Shown here in pieces: positions 8,444-18,395 of a stretch of 64,000 bases of DNA; the stretch's first letter is position 1, and every line of letters begins with the position of its first letter. Made by a program: the position numbers and the translations under genes. The notes under the pieces are model-generated. The model worked only from the letters and a program-made list of their open reading frames with translations, was not told where the DNA came from and did not search any database. Source of the DNA: an uncultured Hyphomicrobiales bacterium (GTDB taxonomy: Bacteria > Pseudomonadota > Alphaproteobacteria > Rhizobiales > Ancalomicrobiaceae); assembly GCA_903930435.1 (NCBI GenBank), contig CAIYYN010000030.1, forward strand, positions 62,001 through 126,000, read 5' to 3'.

Positions 8444-10756
8444 ATGAGTGCTCTCTTGCCATCGAACGATTTCAGGGTTGCCCGACACTCGATCCCGCAC
8501 GACAGCGGCCCAAAGCATGTGCAGGGCACCGCGACCTATATCGACGATATCCTCGAACCTGCTGGCACACTCCATGTCGCTCCCGGCTATGCGAAATCCG
8601 CTGCAAAAGGGCGTATCACAAGCATCAATCTGGAAGCGGTTCGCGCTTATCCCGGTATCGTCGCCGTCCTGACTGCCAGAGATATTCCTGCGGTCAACGA
8701 TTGTTCGCCCTCCATCGGCGGTGATCCCGTGTTTGCCGATGGCGAAGTCCTGTTCCATGGTCAGGTTGTTTTTGCCGTCGTTGCCGAAACCCGGGACGCC
8801 GCCCGACGAGCGGCACGATTGGCAGTGATCGAGGTCGACGCAACCACGCCTGCCGTTGACGTCGAGGCGGCGATCGCTCGCAACACGACGGTGCTGCCCG
8901 ATTATGAGTTCATCAAGGGTGAACCGGCAACGGCGATCCAGTCAGCCCCCGCCCGGCTCGATGGGTCGTTGCGGATTGGCGGGCAGGAGCATTTCTATCT
9001 CGAAGGTCAGGCAGCTCTCGCGATCCCGGGGGAAGACGGCGATCTCCTCATCCATACGTCCACACAGCACCCGACCGAAGTTCAGCACATCGTCGCCAAG
9101 GTTCTGGGCCTGCCGGATACAGCCATCGTGGCCGAATGTCGCCGAATGGGTGGCGGCTTCGGCGGCAAGGAAAGTCAGGCAACCCAGTGGGCCGTCATCG
9201 CCGCAATTGCTGCCCGCGTGACCGGGCGACCGGCCAAATTGCGACTTGACCGCGACGACGACATGATGATGACCGGCAAGCGGCACGACTTCCGCGTCGA
9301 CTGGTCGGTGGGCCATGATGGAGCCGGTCACATCGAGGCGGTCGACGTGACGTTTCTCTCCCGTTGCGGCTATTCCGCCGATCTCTCGCTTGGCGTGAAC
9401 GACCGGACGATGTTTCACGCGGACAATGCCTATGATTATCCGAATGCGCGCATCTATTCGCGCCGCCTGCTGACCGATACCGTCTCCAATACTGCCTTCC
9501 GCGGCTTTGGTGGGCCGCAGGGCATGGTCTTCACCGAACGCATGATGGACGCGCTGGCGATCACGCTCGGGATTGATCCACTGGATCTGCGCAAGCGGAA
9601 TTTCTACCATTCGCAAGGCGGCACAACGCCTTACGGTCTGCATGTCAGCGACAATATCATCCATGAGCTGGTCGATGACCTTGAAACGAGTTCAGACTAT
9701 CGGGCAAGGCGTGCCGCGATAACCGCGTTCAATGCCAGCAGTCGCATCCTGAAGAAGGGAATTGCGCTGACACCGATCAAGTTCGGCATCTCGTTCACGT
9801 TGCCGCATCTCAATCAGGCCGGCGCACTGGTACATGTCTATTCCGATGGCTCCATCATGGTGAACCATGGCGGGACCGAAATGGGTCAGGGCCTTTATTT
9901 GAAGGTAGCCCAGGTGGTTGCCGAAGAGTTCGGCGTGACGTTGGACCGGGTCAAGATCACCGCGACAACGACGGCCAAGGTGCCGAATACCGCGCCGACG
10001 GCTGCCTCGGCTGGGTCTGATCTCAACGGGATGGCGGCGCGCAATGCCGTGGCCAAGATCCGCGACCGGATGGCCGAAGTCGCCGCACCGATCCTTGGTG
10101 TCGCTCCTGTCGATGTCCTATTCCGCGACGGCGCGGCCTGGGGCGGGAACCAGTCGATTCCGTTCGATGAGCTGGCAAAGAAATGCTATCTCGCCCGCGT
10201 CCATCTCTCCGATACCGGCTATTACGCGACCCCCGGCATCACATGGGACCGCCCGAACAAGACCGGTCGTCCGTTCCTGTATTTCGCTTACGGCGCCGCC
10301 TGCTCGGAAGTGCTGATCGACACGTTCACGGGCGAACTGAAGGTGACGCAGGTCGATATCCTGCATGACGTCGGTCATTCGCTCAATCCGGCCATTGATA
10401 TCGGCCAGATTGAAGGTGGATTTGTCCAGGGCATGGGCTGGCTGACGACGGAAGAACTCGTGTTCGATGATCAGGGTCGCCTGAGAACCCACGCCCCGTC
10501 GACCTACAAGATCCCGACTGCCTCCGATGTACCGGCAGCCTTCACAACGCGCCTGTTCGAGAGTGGGGGCAACCGGTCCGAGACCATCTATCGTTCGAAG
10601 GCCGTTGGCGAGCCTCCGGTGATGCTGGCGATCTCGGTTTTTTCGGCGATCACCGATGCAATTGCGAGCCTGAAGCCGGGTCATGTGCCGCTGCTGGATG
10701 CACCCGCAACGCCCGAGGCGATCATGCGCGCCGTCAAGGCAATGAAGGCCATCTGA
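8444..10756 (+). CDS. xdhB: Xanthine dehydrogenase molybdopterin-binding large subunit
   Basis: 770 aa from the ATG at 8444, preceded by GTGAGGACG. This subunit binds Moco and hydroxylates hypoxanthine and xanthine to urate. Visible family motifs are GGGFGGKESQ, TAFRGFGGPQGM, GGTEMGQGLYLK and, close to the C-terminus, VGEPPVMLA with the catalytic glutamate. The length is normal for XdhB. It lies between xdhA and the maturation factor xdhC, whose ATG is 1 bp beyond the xdhB stop. Confidence 0.97.
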   Translation: MSALLPSNDFRVARHSIPHDSGPKHVQGTATYIDDILEPAGTLHVAPGYAKSAAKGRITSINLEAVRAYPGIVAVLTARDIPAVNDCSPSIGGDPVFADGEVLFHGQVVFAVVAETRDAARRAARLAVIEVDATTPAVDVEAAIARNTTVLPDYEFIKGEPATAIQSAPARLDGSLRIGGQEHFYLEGQAALAIPGEDGDLLIHTSTQHPTEVQHIVAKVLGLPDTAIVAECRRMGGGFGGKESQATQWAVIAAIAARVTGRPAKLRLDRDDDMMMTGKRHDFRVDWSVGHDGAGHIEAVDVTFLSRCGYSADLSLGVNDRTMFHADNAYDYPNARIYSRRLLTDTVSNTAFRGFGGPQGMVFTERMMDALAITLGIDPLDLRKRNFYHSQGGTTPYGLHVSDNIIHELVDDLETSSDYRARRAAITAFNASSRILKKGIALTPIKFGISFTLPHLNQAGALVHVYSDGSIMVNHGGTEMGQGLYLKVAQVVAEEFGVTLDRVKITATTTAKVPNTAPTAASAGSDLNGMAARNAVAKIRDRMAEVAAPILGVAPVDVLFRDGAAWGGNQSIPFDELAKKCYLARVHLSDTGYYATPGITWDRPNKTGRPFLYFAYGAACSEVLIDTFTGELKVTQVDILHDVGHSLNPAIDIGQIEGGFVQGMGWLTTEELVFDDQGRLRTHAPSTYKIPTASDVPAAFTTRLFESGGNRSETIYRSKAVGEPPVMLAISVFSAITDAIASLKPGHVPLLDAPATPEAIMRAVKAMKAI

Positions 10757-10757
10757 G

Positions 10758-11801
10758 ATGATGATCTGGGCGACCATAGCGACAGGACTGGTCAAGCGCG
10801 GTGGGGCCGTGTTGATCAGCATTCGCGATGCCGTCGGCTCAACGCCGCGCGAGACCGGCACGCAGATGATCGTCTTTGGTGACGGGTCTTTTACCGGGAC
10901 AATTGGCGGCGGAACCCTGGAATGGCGGGCGATAGCAGAGGCCCAGCGACTTTTATGCCGACCGCAAGCCTCCGCCGACTTATTCGGGAATGACGATCTC
11001 GTTTCGCACGTCATCGAACGGTCTTATGCGCTTGGCCCAGAACTCGGTCAGTGCTGTGGTGGACGCCTGACGCTGGCGTTCGAGCTGTTCAGCAGAGGCT
11101 CGTTGCCTTTGCTCGATCACTTTGCTGCACTTGAAAATGATGGCCCGCTTCATCTGGTCCGCGAGCAGCACGGCTCCCGGCTCACACGGCGCCTCCCGTC
11201 GCAAGTGGAACCGTCATCCACAAACTGCGAACTTGAGACCTTTGGCGCGGATCGTCGCCGGATCATTCTGTTTGGTGCGGGACACGTCGGTCGCGCACTG
11301 GTCCTGGCCCTGAGCGCGCTGCCCTTTGATGTCACCTGGGTCGATAGCCGCCCCGACGCCTTTCCTGCCGCCGTCCCGCCCAATGTGCGCCTTGTGCGAC
11401 CAGACCAGCCACTCGAAGTTTTAGCCGCGTCGGCATCCGACAGCTTCGTGGTGATCATGACGCATAGCCACGAACTGGATTTTGCCCTCTGCGATGCCGC
11501 CATGCGCGCGGGTCATTTTCCCTACGTCGGCATGATCGGATCAGACACGAAGCGCGCCCGCTTCGAAAGTCGCCTGAGAAGCGCCGGTATTTCGACTGAT
11601 GCAATTGACCGGTTTGTGTGCCCGATCGCCGCCAACGGCCCAAAGTCCAAATTACCGGCAGCCATTGCCGCATCAATCGTCGTCGAACTGCTTGTGAAGG
11701 ATGAAACCTGCCTTAAAGTGGCCTCAGCAGCTTCGAACGACCGTGGAATTGCCGCAACGCATGCAGTCAGGGTAGCCAGGGGGCAATCGGGTGTCAGGTA
11801 A
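10758..11801 (+). CDS. xdhC: Xanthine dehydrogenase accessory protein XdhC
   Basis: 347 aa. XdhC binds molybdenum cofactor, promotes its sulfuration and inserts it into XdhB. The N-terminal XdhC/CoxI domain has the signature [17 protein letters not shown] and [12 protein letters not shown]. The C-terminal Rossmann domain begins [16 protein letters not shown] and continues with [15 protein letters not shown]. The 3' end overlaps the GTG start proposed for the ABC transporter ATPase by 11 bp, so the transporter is probably part of the same transcript. Confidence 0.94.
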   Translation: MMIWATIATGLVKRGGAVLISIRDAVGSTPRETGTQMIVFGDGSFTGTIGGGTLEWRAIAEAQRLLCRPQASADLFGNDDLVSHVIERSYALGPELGQCCGGRLTLAFELFSRGSLPLLDHFAALENDGPLHLVREQHGSRLTRRLPSQVEPSSTNCELETFGADRRRIILFGAGHVGRALVLALSALPFDVTWVDSRPDAFPAAVPPNVRLVRPDQPLEVLAASASDSFVVIMTHSHELDFALCDAAMRAGHFPYVGMIGSDTKRARFESRLRSAGISTDAIDRFVCPIAANGPKSKLPAAIAASIVVELLVKDETCLKVASAASNDRGIAATHAVRVARGQSGVR

Positions 11802-13374
11802 CGGGACTATGCCGCTCATCGAAGCGCGCGGGATCGTCAAGCGGTTCGGGACATTGCTGGCCAATGACACCGTCGATCTGAAAGTCATGCCCGGCGAAAT
11901 TCACGCCCTGCTCGGCGAGAACGGCGCGGGCAAGTCAACCCTCGTGAAGATGATCTATGGCTCGTTGCAACCGACCTCGGGCCAGTTCTTCTGGCACGGC
12001 CAACCGATGTCGGTCGCCAATCCGGCTGCTGCGCGTAAGCTCGGTATCGGGATGGTATTCCAGCACTTTTCGCTGTTTGAAGCCCTCTCGGTCACGGAAA
12101 ACATTGCGCTTGCCTTGCCGCCTTATCTCAACATGCGCGACCTCGCGACCAGGATTGCGACCGTCTCGAAAAGCTATGGCCTGCCGCTGGAACCGGGTGC
12201 CATCGTCGCGGATCTGTCGGTTGGCGAACGCCAGCGCATCGAGATCGTGCGTTGCCTGCTGCAGGAACCAAAGCTGCTGATCATGGATGAGCCAACTGCC
12301 GTCCTGACCCCGCAGGAGGCGGATCAGTTGTTCATCACGCTTGAGCGACTGGCGAGCGAAGGCTGTTCGATTCTCTATATTTCGCACCGGCTGGAAGAAG
12401 TGAAGCGGCTGTGCCATGCCTCTACCATCCTTCGGCACGGGAAGGTCGTGAGCCGCGTCAACCCGCACGATGAGACAGCCGCAAGCCTGGCGCGGCTCAT
12501 GGTCGGGGCCGATATCCACGCGGTGCATGGCGGCAAAAGCCGAACTGATGGACAGCCGCGCCTGCAGCTCAATCGGCTGGATCTGCCCTCGGATGGTCCC
12601 TTCGGCGTTGAACTGAGAAACGTGTCGCTTGAAGTGCGCGCGGGCGAAATTCTGGCCATCGCAGGCGTTGCAGGCAATGGCCAGTCGGAACTCTTCGATG
12701 CCATCTCTGGCGAGAAACCTGTCGGCGTTCCTGACGCGGTCATGATCGATGGAAAGCCCTGCGGCATGCAGGGTGTCACGGCGCGTCGGGCGCTGGGCGC
12801 GGGCTTTGTGCCCGAAGAACGGCTCGGCCACGGCGCTGTTCCGCCCTTCAAGCTCTCTGAGAATGTCATCCTGACCCGCTATTCGACCGGAACAGGCGGC
12901 GGACGACGGCCATTCGGTTTCCTGTCCTATGCTGAGACCGAGGCGACCGCCCGCCGCATCGGCGAGGCCTATGATGTCCGCAAGGGGCGGCCAGATCCGG
13001 AAGCCCGTTCGCTCTCGGGTGGGAACTTGCAGAAGTTCGTTGTGGGGCGGGAACTGGATCGCGCACCCGGCGTGTTGGTCGTCAATCAACCCACATGGGG
13101 CGTCGATGCCGGTGCAGCGGCGCTGATCCGGCAAGCGCTGATCGATCTGGCCGAGGCCGGGTCTGCTGTCCTCGTGATCAGTCAGGATCTCGACGAAATC
13201 TTCGAGATCGCTGCCCGCATCGCCGTGATCTCACGCGGCCATCTGTCACCGTCCTATGATGCGAAATTGATGACCATGGAGCGCATCGGCCTGCTGATGG
13301 GCGGCGCTCATGGCGACAGCAATGCCGTTGACGTGGCTGAACACATGAGGGAGGCCGACGGTCTTGCGCATTGA
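11791..13374 (+). CDS. ABC transporter ATPase, nucleoside/purine (BMP-associated) type
   Basis: 527 aa with two fused ABC domains, the layout of YufO/NupO and the sugar-type ATPases. Domain 1 has Walker [10 protein letters not shown], signature [11 protein letters not shown] and Walker [13 protein letters not shown]. Domain 2 has the usual degenerate Walker [10 protein letters not shown] and signature LSGGNLQKF. The start is GTG at 11791 behind AGGGGG; an ATG at 11809 would remove the overlap with xdhC. With the two permeases that follow, it would import nucleosides, purine bases or a breakdown product. No BMP-family lipoprotein is encoded nearby, so the binding protein must lie elsewhere. 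Confidence 0.9.
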   Translation: MSGNGTMPLIEARGIVKRFGTLLANDTVDLKVMPGEIHALLGENGAGKSTLVKMIYGSLQPTSGQFFWHGQPMSVANPAAARKLGIGMVFQHFSLFEALSVTENIALALPPYLNMRDLATRIATVSKSYGLPLEPGAIVADLSVGERQRIEIVRCLLQEPKLLIMDEPTAVLTPQEADQLFITLERLASEGCSILYISHRLEEVKRLCHASTILRHGKVVSRVNPHDETAASLARLMVGADIHAVHGGKSRTDGQPRLQLNRLDLPSDGPFGVELRNVSLEVRAGEILAIAGVAGNGQSELFDAISGEKPVGVPDAVMIDGKPCGMQGVTARRALGAGFVPEERLGHGAVPPFKLSENVILTRYSTGTGGGRRPFGFLSYAETEATARRIGEAYDVRKGRPDPEARSLSGGNLQKFVVGRELDRAPGVLVVNQPTWGVDAGAAALIRQALIDLAEAGSAVLVISQDLDEIFEIAARIAVISRGHLSPSYDAKLMTMERIGLLMGGAHGDSNAVDVAEHMREADGLAH

Positions 13375-14449
13375 TCTCATCAAACGGCCCGAAGCCTCCA
13401 AAGTCATGTCCTATGCCTCGCCCCTGCTGGCCGTGGGGCTGACACTGATCACCGGGCTGATCATCTTCGCCGCCATCGGCGTCCCGCCGTTGAAGGGGCT
13501 CTATATCTATTTCATTGAACCGCTGACGTCCGAATGGTCGCTGGAAAAACTCGCCATCAAGGCAGCGCCTCTTGTCATGATCGCAGCGGGACTTTCTGTT
13601 GCCTATCGCGCCAACGTCTGGAATATCGGCGCAGAGGGACAGTTGACCATTGGCGCAATCTTCGGATCGGCCATTCCGATCCTCTGGGGGTCATGGCAAT
13701 CGCCCTGGACGACCGTGACGATGCTCGTTCTTGGCGCGATTGGCGGCGGGCTATGGGCGCTCATTCCTGCGCTGCTCAAGGTGAAGACGGGTGCCAATGA
13801 AATCCTGACCAGCCTGATGCTAGTCTATGTCGCCCAATTCGGTCTGGATTGGCTTGTCCGTGGCCCCTGGCGCGATCCGCACGGCTACAATTTCCCGAAG
13901 TCGGTCACCTTTGAGGACTGGCAGATGCTGCCGACCTTCTCAGGCACCGACGTTCATTTCGGCGTGGTGCTGGCATTGCTGGCAGCGGTCGCACTCTGGG
14001 TACTGATGTCATTCACCCTGAAGGGGTTCGAAGTGCGGGTGCTTGGCACGGCACCGCGCGCAGGATCATTTGCTGGGTTTTCCACCAGTCGCATGGTGAT
14101 CTTCACCTTCCTCGTCTCAGGTAGCCTCGCTGGCCTTGCAGGGATTTGCGAAATCATGGGGCCAGTGTCAGAACTTCAGCCCGTGATCTCACCCGGCTAC
14201 GGCTTTACCGCGATTATCGTGGCCTTCCTCGGGCGGCTCAATCCGATTGGCGTGGTGATCGCGGGTCTGGCGCTTGGTGTCTCCTATCTGGGTGGTGAAG
14301 AGGCGCATACCGCGTTCGGCATTTCCGACAAGGCAGCGCGTGTGTTTCAGGGACTGCTGCTCTTCTACATCCTCGCTTGCGACACGCTGATCCTTTACCG
14401 GCCCCAGATCACGTTCACGAAGTCCGCAGCAAAGGGAGCAACGTCATGA
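13364..14449 (+). CDS. ABC transporter permease, nucleoside/purine type (first)
   Basis: 361 aa with about eight to ten hydrophobic segments. [21 protein letters not shown] followed by [12 protein letters not shown] is the BPD_transp_2 signature of the YufP/NupP permeases. The likely start is TTG at 13364 after GAGGGAGG, overlapping the ATPase end by 11 bp. It ends in a 4-base ATGA overlap with the second permease. The two permeases would form the heterodimeric channel of a nucleoside-type importer; the exact substrate is inferred only from the purine operon context. Confidence 0.92.
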   Translation: MRIDLIKRPEASKVMSYASPLLAVGLTLITGLIIFAAIGVPPLKGLYIYFIEPLTSEWSLEKLAIKAAPLVMIAAGLSVAYRANVWNIGAEGQLTIGAIFGSAIPILWGSWQSPWTTVTMLVLGAIGGGLWALIPALLKVKTGANEILTSLMLVYVAQFGLDWLVRGPWRDPHGYNFPKSVTFEDWQMLPTFSGTDVHFGVVLALLAAVALWVLMSFTLKGFEVRVLGTAPRAGSFAGFSTSRMVIFTFLVSGSLAGLAGICEIMGPVSELQPVISPGYGFTAIIVAFLGRLNPIGVVIAGLALGVSYLGGEEAHTAFGISDKAARVFQGLLLFYILACDTLILYRPQITFTKSAAKGATS

Positions 14450-15378
14450 GCCCGCTGGTTCAGGTCCTGCTCACGATCATCACGGCCTCGACGCCGTTGC
14501 TGATCGCCGCCATCGGCGAACTCGTGACCGAGCGTTCCGGCGTGCTCAACCTCGGCGTCGAGGGCATGATGGTGATGGGTGCCGTCGCCGGTTTTGGCGC
14601 GGCCTATGAGACCGGCTCGCCCCTCATCGGCATTCTGGCCTCGATTGCGGCGGGCATGGCGATGTCGGCGATCTTCGCCCTGATGACCTTGAAATTCGTA
14701 TCCAATCAGGTGGCTACCGGCCTGGCGCTGACGTTGCTCGGTCTCGGACTGTCTGGCCTGATCGGCGAACCCTTCGTCGGCCAGCCGGGCCTGAAACTCG
14801 CTCGCATGTCGCTTCCAAGCATGAACAATATACCCTTTGTAGGCCAATACATCGGGCCGATCCTGTTTGGTCAGGACGTCCTTGTCTATCTCTCCATCGC
14901 CCTCACCGTTACAGTGAGCTATGTGCTGTTCCGGACGCGGACGGGGCTGATCATCCGCGCGGTCGGTGACAGCCACAACTCGGCCCATGCACTCGGCGTG
15001 TCGGTCATTGGTGTGCGCACGGTTTGCGTCCTCTTTGGCGGCGCTTGTTCTGGGCTCGCGGGTGGATATCTGTCGCTCGCCTATACGCCGCAATGGATCG
15101 AGAATATGACCGCCGGGCGTGGCTGGATCGCGCTGGCTCTGGTCGTGTTTTCGTCCTGGCAACCCTATCGATTGATCATCGGGGCATATCTATTCGGCGC
15201 CGTCGGCGTGCTCGGCTATGTCGCCCAAGCCGTCGGCTTCGGCATCCCGTCGCAATTCCTGTCGTCGCTGCCTTATATCGTCACTGTGTTGGCACTTGTG
15301 ATCATTTCCAAGCGAACCCTGTCGTCGCGTGGACAATCTCCGGCCTGTCTTGGACAGGCCTTCGTGCCTGATCGCTGA
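14446..15378 (+). CDS. ABC transporter permease, nucleoside/purine type (second)
   Basis: 310 aa from the ATG at 14446, which overlaps the stop of the first permease (ATGA). LVTERSGVLNLGVEGMMVMG and AVGDSHNSAHALGVSV are signatures of the YufQ/NupQ-like partner permease. The protein is almost entirely hydrophobic transmembrane helices. The last codons contain a perfect hairpin (15342-15360). puuD starts 41 bp later, so the operon continues. Confidence 0.92.
   Translation: MSPLVQVLLTIITASTPLLIAAIGELVTERSGVLNLGVEGMMVMGAVAGFGAAYETGSPLIGILASIAAGMAMSAIFALMTLKFVSNQVATGLALTLLGLGLSGLIGEPFVGQPGLKLARMSLPSMNNIPFVGQYIGPILFGQDVLVYLSIALTVTVSYVLFRTRTGLIIRAVGDSHNSAHALGVSVIGVRTVCVLFGGACSGLAGGYLSLAYTPQWIENMTAGRGWIALALVVFSSWQPYRLIIGAYLFGAVGVLGYVAQAVGFGIPSQFLSSLPYIVTVLALVIISKRTLSSRGQSPACLGQAFVPDR
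15342..15360 (+). other. Perfect hairpin inside the 3' end of the second permease gene
   Basis: GGCCTGTC-TTG-GACAGGCC is an 8-bp stem with a 3-nt loop, located about 20 bp before the permease stop. No T-run follows, so it does not look like an intrinsic terminator. It could stabilise the upstream mRNA or modulate read-through into puuD. Confidence 0.4.
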
Positions 15379-15418
15379 TCTGGTTGCATCCTGAAAACCT
15401 AGAGTTAAGAGCGTTTAA

Positions 15419-16600
15419 ATGATGGCATTCCTGGCTGACTGGCTGAACCTTCTGATCCGCTGGGCCCATATGGTGGTCGGCATCGGCTGGATCGGCGCAT
15501 CCTTCTATTTCATTGGTCTGGATGTCGCTCTGAAAAAGCGCGAAGTAATGAATCCCGGCGTCTACGGTACGGCCTGGGAAGTGCACGGTGGCGGCTTTTA
15601 TCATGTTGAAAAATATACGGTTGCGCCGAAGCATCTGCCCGATGACCTGATCTGGTACAAATGGGAAGCCTATCTCACCTTTGTCACAGGCTTCCTGCTG
15701 CTGATTGTCCAGTACTATCTGAACCCGACGGCATTCCTGATCGATCCATCGGTTGCCGTTCTCTATCCTTGGCAAGCCATCATGATCTCCGTGATCGGGC
15801 TGATAGCTGGCTGGTTCGTCTATGACGGAATCTGCCGGTCTTCGATCGGCAAGAACACGGGATTGCTGGCGGTTGCGGTTTTCGCGCTGATCGTGGCGGC
15901 CGCCTGGGGATTCACGCATGTGTTTTCCGGACGCGGTGCGCTGATCCACGTGGGCGCCTTCGTCGGGACAATGATGGCGGCCAATGTCTTCGCGATCATC
16001 ATCCCGAACCAGAAGAAGATTGTCGCCAGTCTCCTGAAAGGCGAAGCGCCGGACCCGCGCCTTGGTGCCATCGGCAAGCAGCGCTCGGTGCACAATACCT
16101 ATCTGACGTTGCCTGTCCTCCTGATGATGGTATCCAACCACTATCCGTTTCTGACCAATCACCCGCAATCCTGGTTGCTGGTTGCACTGGTGCTTGTCAT
16201 CGGCGGCACGGTGCGGCATTTCTTTGTCCGCCACGAGGCGGGCGACCCGACCGGACAAATCCTCTGGGCACCGGGGATCGCAGCTGCCGGCATCCTGATT
16301 GCGCTCTATCTGACCGCACCCCGCATTGACCCGTCGCTGGCGGGTCTCAAGGTCTCCGATGCGGATGTCCTCAAGATCACGGCGACACATTGCGTCATGT
16401 GTCACGCAGCCAAACCAACACACGATGGATTTGCGGCACCGCCGAAGGGCGTCATGCTCACCTCCATCGACCTGATCCGCCAGCACAAGACCGAGATTCT
16501 GGCGCAAGCCGTGAATTCGAACACGATGCCGCTCGGCAATGAAACCGGCATCACGGATCAGGAACGGAAACTGCTCGCAGCCTGGATCGCACGCCAATGA
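15419..16600 (+). CDS. puuD: Membrane-bound urate hydroxylase PuuD with C-terminal cytochrome c
   Basis: 393 aa. PuuD oxidises urate to 5-hydroxyisourate and, unlike soluble uricase, passes electrons through a fused c-type haem to the respiratory chain. The N-terminal membrane part (about residues 1-300) starts FLADWLNLLIRWAHMVVGIG and contains GWIGASFYFIGLD and about eight transmembrane helices. The C-terminal cytochrome c (from about residue 315) has the haem motif CVMCH, with a plausible axial Met in NSNTMPLGNE. It is coupled by an ATGA overlap to uraD, the enzyme two steps downstream. Confidence 0.95.
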   Translation: MMAFLADWLNLLIRWAHMVVGIGWIGASFYFIGLDVALKKREVMNPGVYGTAWEVHGGGFYHVEKYTVAPKHLPDDLIWYKWEAYLTFVTGFLLLIVQYYLNPTAFLIDPSVAVLYPWQAIMISVIGLIAGWFVYDGICRSSIGKNTGLLAVAVFALIVAAAWGFTHVFSGRGALIHVGAFVGTMMAANVFAIIIPNQKKIVASLLKGEAPDPRLGAIGKQRSVHNTYLTLPVLLMMVSNHYPFLTNHPQSWLLVALVLVIGGTVRHFFVRHEAGDPTGQILWAPGIAAAGILIALYLTAPRIDPSLAGLKVSDADVLKITATHCVMCHAAKPTHDGFAAPPKGVMLTSIDLIRQHKTEILAQAVNSNTMPLGNETGITDQERKLLAAWIARQ

Positions 16601-17112
16601 GCCGGTTGACGATCCACGATGTGAACGCATTGTCTCAGGATGCCTTCATGGCGATGTTCGGCGAGATCGCGGAACATTCACCCTGGGTCGCTGAAATCGC
16701 GGCGGAACATCGACCCTATGCCGACCGTGATGCCTTTGTGACGGCCTTTGCAGATGCCGCCACCGGCGCGGATCAGTCGGCGCAACTGGCCTTGATCCGG
16801 GCCCATCCCGATCTCGCCGGTAAAGCGGCCATACGCGGGGAATTGACCGAGGATTCCCGGTCAGAACAGGCCGGAGCCGGTCTGGACAGTCTCACGCCTG
16901 CTGAATTCGCGCGATTTACCGATCTGAACGAGGCCTACAAGGCCAAATTTGGCTTCCCCTTCATTTTTGCCGTCAAAGGCGCTACGAAGTCGATGATCCT
17001 TGAGGCCTTCGAAGAGCGAATCAACAATAGCCCCGAGACCGAATTCACGACCGCGCTGACGCAAGTCAGCCGGATTTTCCGCTTCCGGATCGAAGCCAAG
17101 GTTTTGGCCTGA
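16597..17112 (+). CDS. uraD: OHCU decarboxylase
   Basis: 171 aa. UraD decarboxylates 2-oxo-4-hydroxy-4-carboxy-5-ureidoimidazoline to S-allantoin. The conserved catalytic-histidine segment LIRAHPDLAGKAA and the family core LNEAYKAKFGFPFIFAVKG are present. Its start codon overlaps the puuD stop (ATGA). With hiuH at the front of the operon, the three-step urate-to-allantoin path is complete. Confidence 0.96.
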   Translation: MSRLTIHDVNALSQDAFMAMFGEIAEHSPWVAEIAAEHRPYADRDAFVTAFADAATGADQSAQLALIRAHPDLAGKAAIRGELTEDSRSEQAGAGLDSLTPAEFARFTDLNEAYKAKFGFPFIFAVKGATKSMILEAFEERINNSPETEFTTALTQVSRIFRFRIEAKVLA

Positions 17113-17135
17113 TATTCCATCATGAGTGACATGGC

Positions 17136-18395
17136 ATGACCTTTGAGACGCAGCAACTCGGCGAACGTATCACCGCCAGGCTTGATGAACTTGCCGCCGT
17201 CACCGATGAACCCGGCCGGATTACCCGACTTTACCTGTCCCCGGCGCACCGCCGCGCGGCTGACCTCGTCAGCCAATGGATGCGGGATCTTGGGCTTGAC
17301 GTGACCGAGGATGCCGTCGGCACCATACGCGGATTGTTGCCTGCCGGCCTGCCGGGACCCGACGCCAATCGCAAGCTGCTGATAGGCTCCCATATCGATA
17401 CCGTTATCGATGCGGGTAAATATGATGGCAATCTTGGCGTTGTCGCCGGATTGGCTGTGATCGAAGAGCTGCGTGATCGTGGTATGAAGCTGCCCTTCGC
17501 GCTTGAAGTGCTGGCCTTCGGCGATGAAGAGGGCGTGCGGTTTCCGACATCGCTGTCCTCGTCTTCGGCCTGCACCGGAACCTATCGGGCTGACTGGCTC
17601 GAGGCGTCTGACGCAGACGGGATCAAGCTCAAGGATGCACTGAAAGCGTATGGCGGTGATCCCTCCCGCATCCGCGATGCCGTGATTTCACCGGGGTCCG
17701 TGATCGGTTATGTCGAGTTGCACATCGAACAGGGCCCGGTGCTGGAGCATCAGGGCAACGCGCTCGGCGTGGTGACATCAATCGCGGGGCAAACCCGTTT
17801 CCGCCTGCGGATCGAAGGCGAAGCCGGGCATGCCGGTACCAATCCGATGAACCTGCGCCGGGATGCCTTTGCAGGTCTGGCGGAATTGTCGGTGATCATC
17901 GAACGGATCGCGCAACAGGGAACCGGCGGCCTTGTGGCGACCATTGGCAAGGTCGCAGTCTACCCCGGCGCGCCGAATGTCGTTCCCGGTGAGGTCGAAG
18001 CCACACTCGACATACGCGCCGCCTCCGATGCGCCGCGACTGGTGGCGATTGATCGTATTCGTCATGAGATCGAGACCGTCGCCCGTAAGCGCGGTCTCAA
18101 GATCAGGATGGAGCGGACGGCGGACGTGCCGACCTGTCCGATGAATGACGACTTTCAGAACGCCCTGTCGTCCGCAATCGGATCGCTCGGCGAAGATGCG
18201 CGCCGACTCCCATCCGGTGCCGGACACGACGCCATGGCGATGGCGCGTTCCTTCCCGGCAGCGATGCTGTTCGTCAGGTCCAAGGCCGGGATCAGCCATA
18301 ATCCTTTGGAATATACCTCCCCCGGTGATCTTGGGCTGGCAGTTGAAACCCTGACCCGCTTTGTCGCAGGGCTGGCAAAAAAGGCCGAGGCATGA
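17136..18395 (+). CDS. allC: Allantoate amidohydrolase (M20 family, AllC-like)
   Basis: 419 aa. M20-family amidohydrolase with the dinuclear-metal motifs GSHIDTVIDAGKYDGNLGV and AFGDEEGVRF, plus HIEQGPVLE and GEAGHAGTNPMNLRRDA. The same family contains allantoate amidohydrolases, ureidoglycolases and N-carbamoyl-L-amino-acid hydrolases. The placement directly after uraD favours allantoate as substrate, giving ureidoglycine, CO2 and ammonia. Sequence alone does not exclude a ureidoglycolate or carbamoyl-amino-acid activity. Its 3' end overlaps guaD by ATGA. Confidence 0.85.
   Translation: MTFETQQLGERITARLDELAAVTDEPGRITRLYLSPAHRRAADLVSQWMRDLGLDVTEDAVGTIRGLLPAGLPGPDANRKLLIGSHIDTVIDAGKYDGNLGVVAGLAVIEELRDRGMKLPFALEVLAFGDEEGVRFPTSLSSSSACTGTYRADWLEASDADGIKLKDALKAYGGDPSRIRDAVISPGSVIGYVELHIEQGPVLEHQGNALGVVTSIAGQTRFRLRIEGEAGHAGTNPMNLRRDAFAGLAELSVIIERIAQQGTGGLVATIGKVAVYPGAPNVVPGEVEATLDIRAASDAPRLVAIDRIRHEIETVARKRGLKIRMERTADVPTCPMNDDFQNALSSAIGSLGEDARRLPSGAGHDAMAMARSFPAAMLFVRSKAGISHNPLEYTSPGDLGLAVETLTRFVAGLAKKAEA

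Noticed and set aside
11935-13134. 399-codon minus-strand open frame opposite the ABC ATPase
   Set aside because: Antisense to a gene with intact Walker motifs; its translation has no family features.
15302-16630. 442-codon minus-strand open frame opposite puuD
   Set aside because: It is antisense to puuD, whose motifs are clear; its translation is a low-complexity, charged sequence with no family resemblance. The high GC content makes long shadow frames common.
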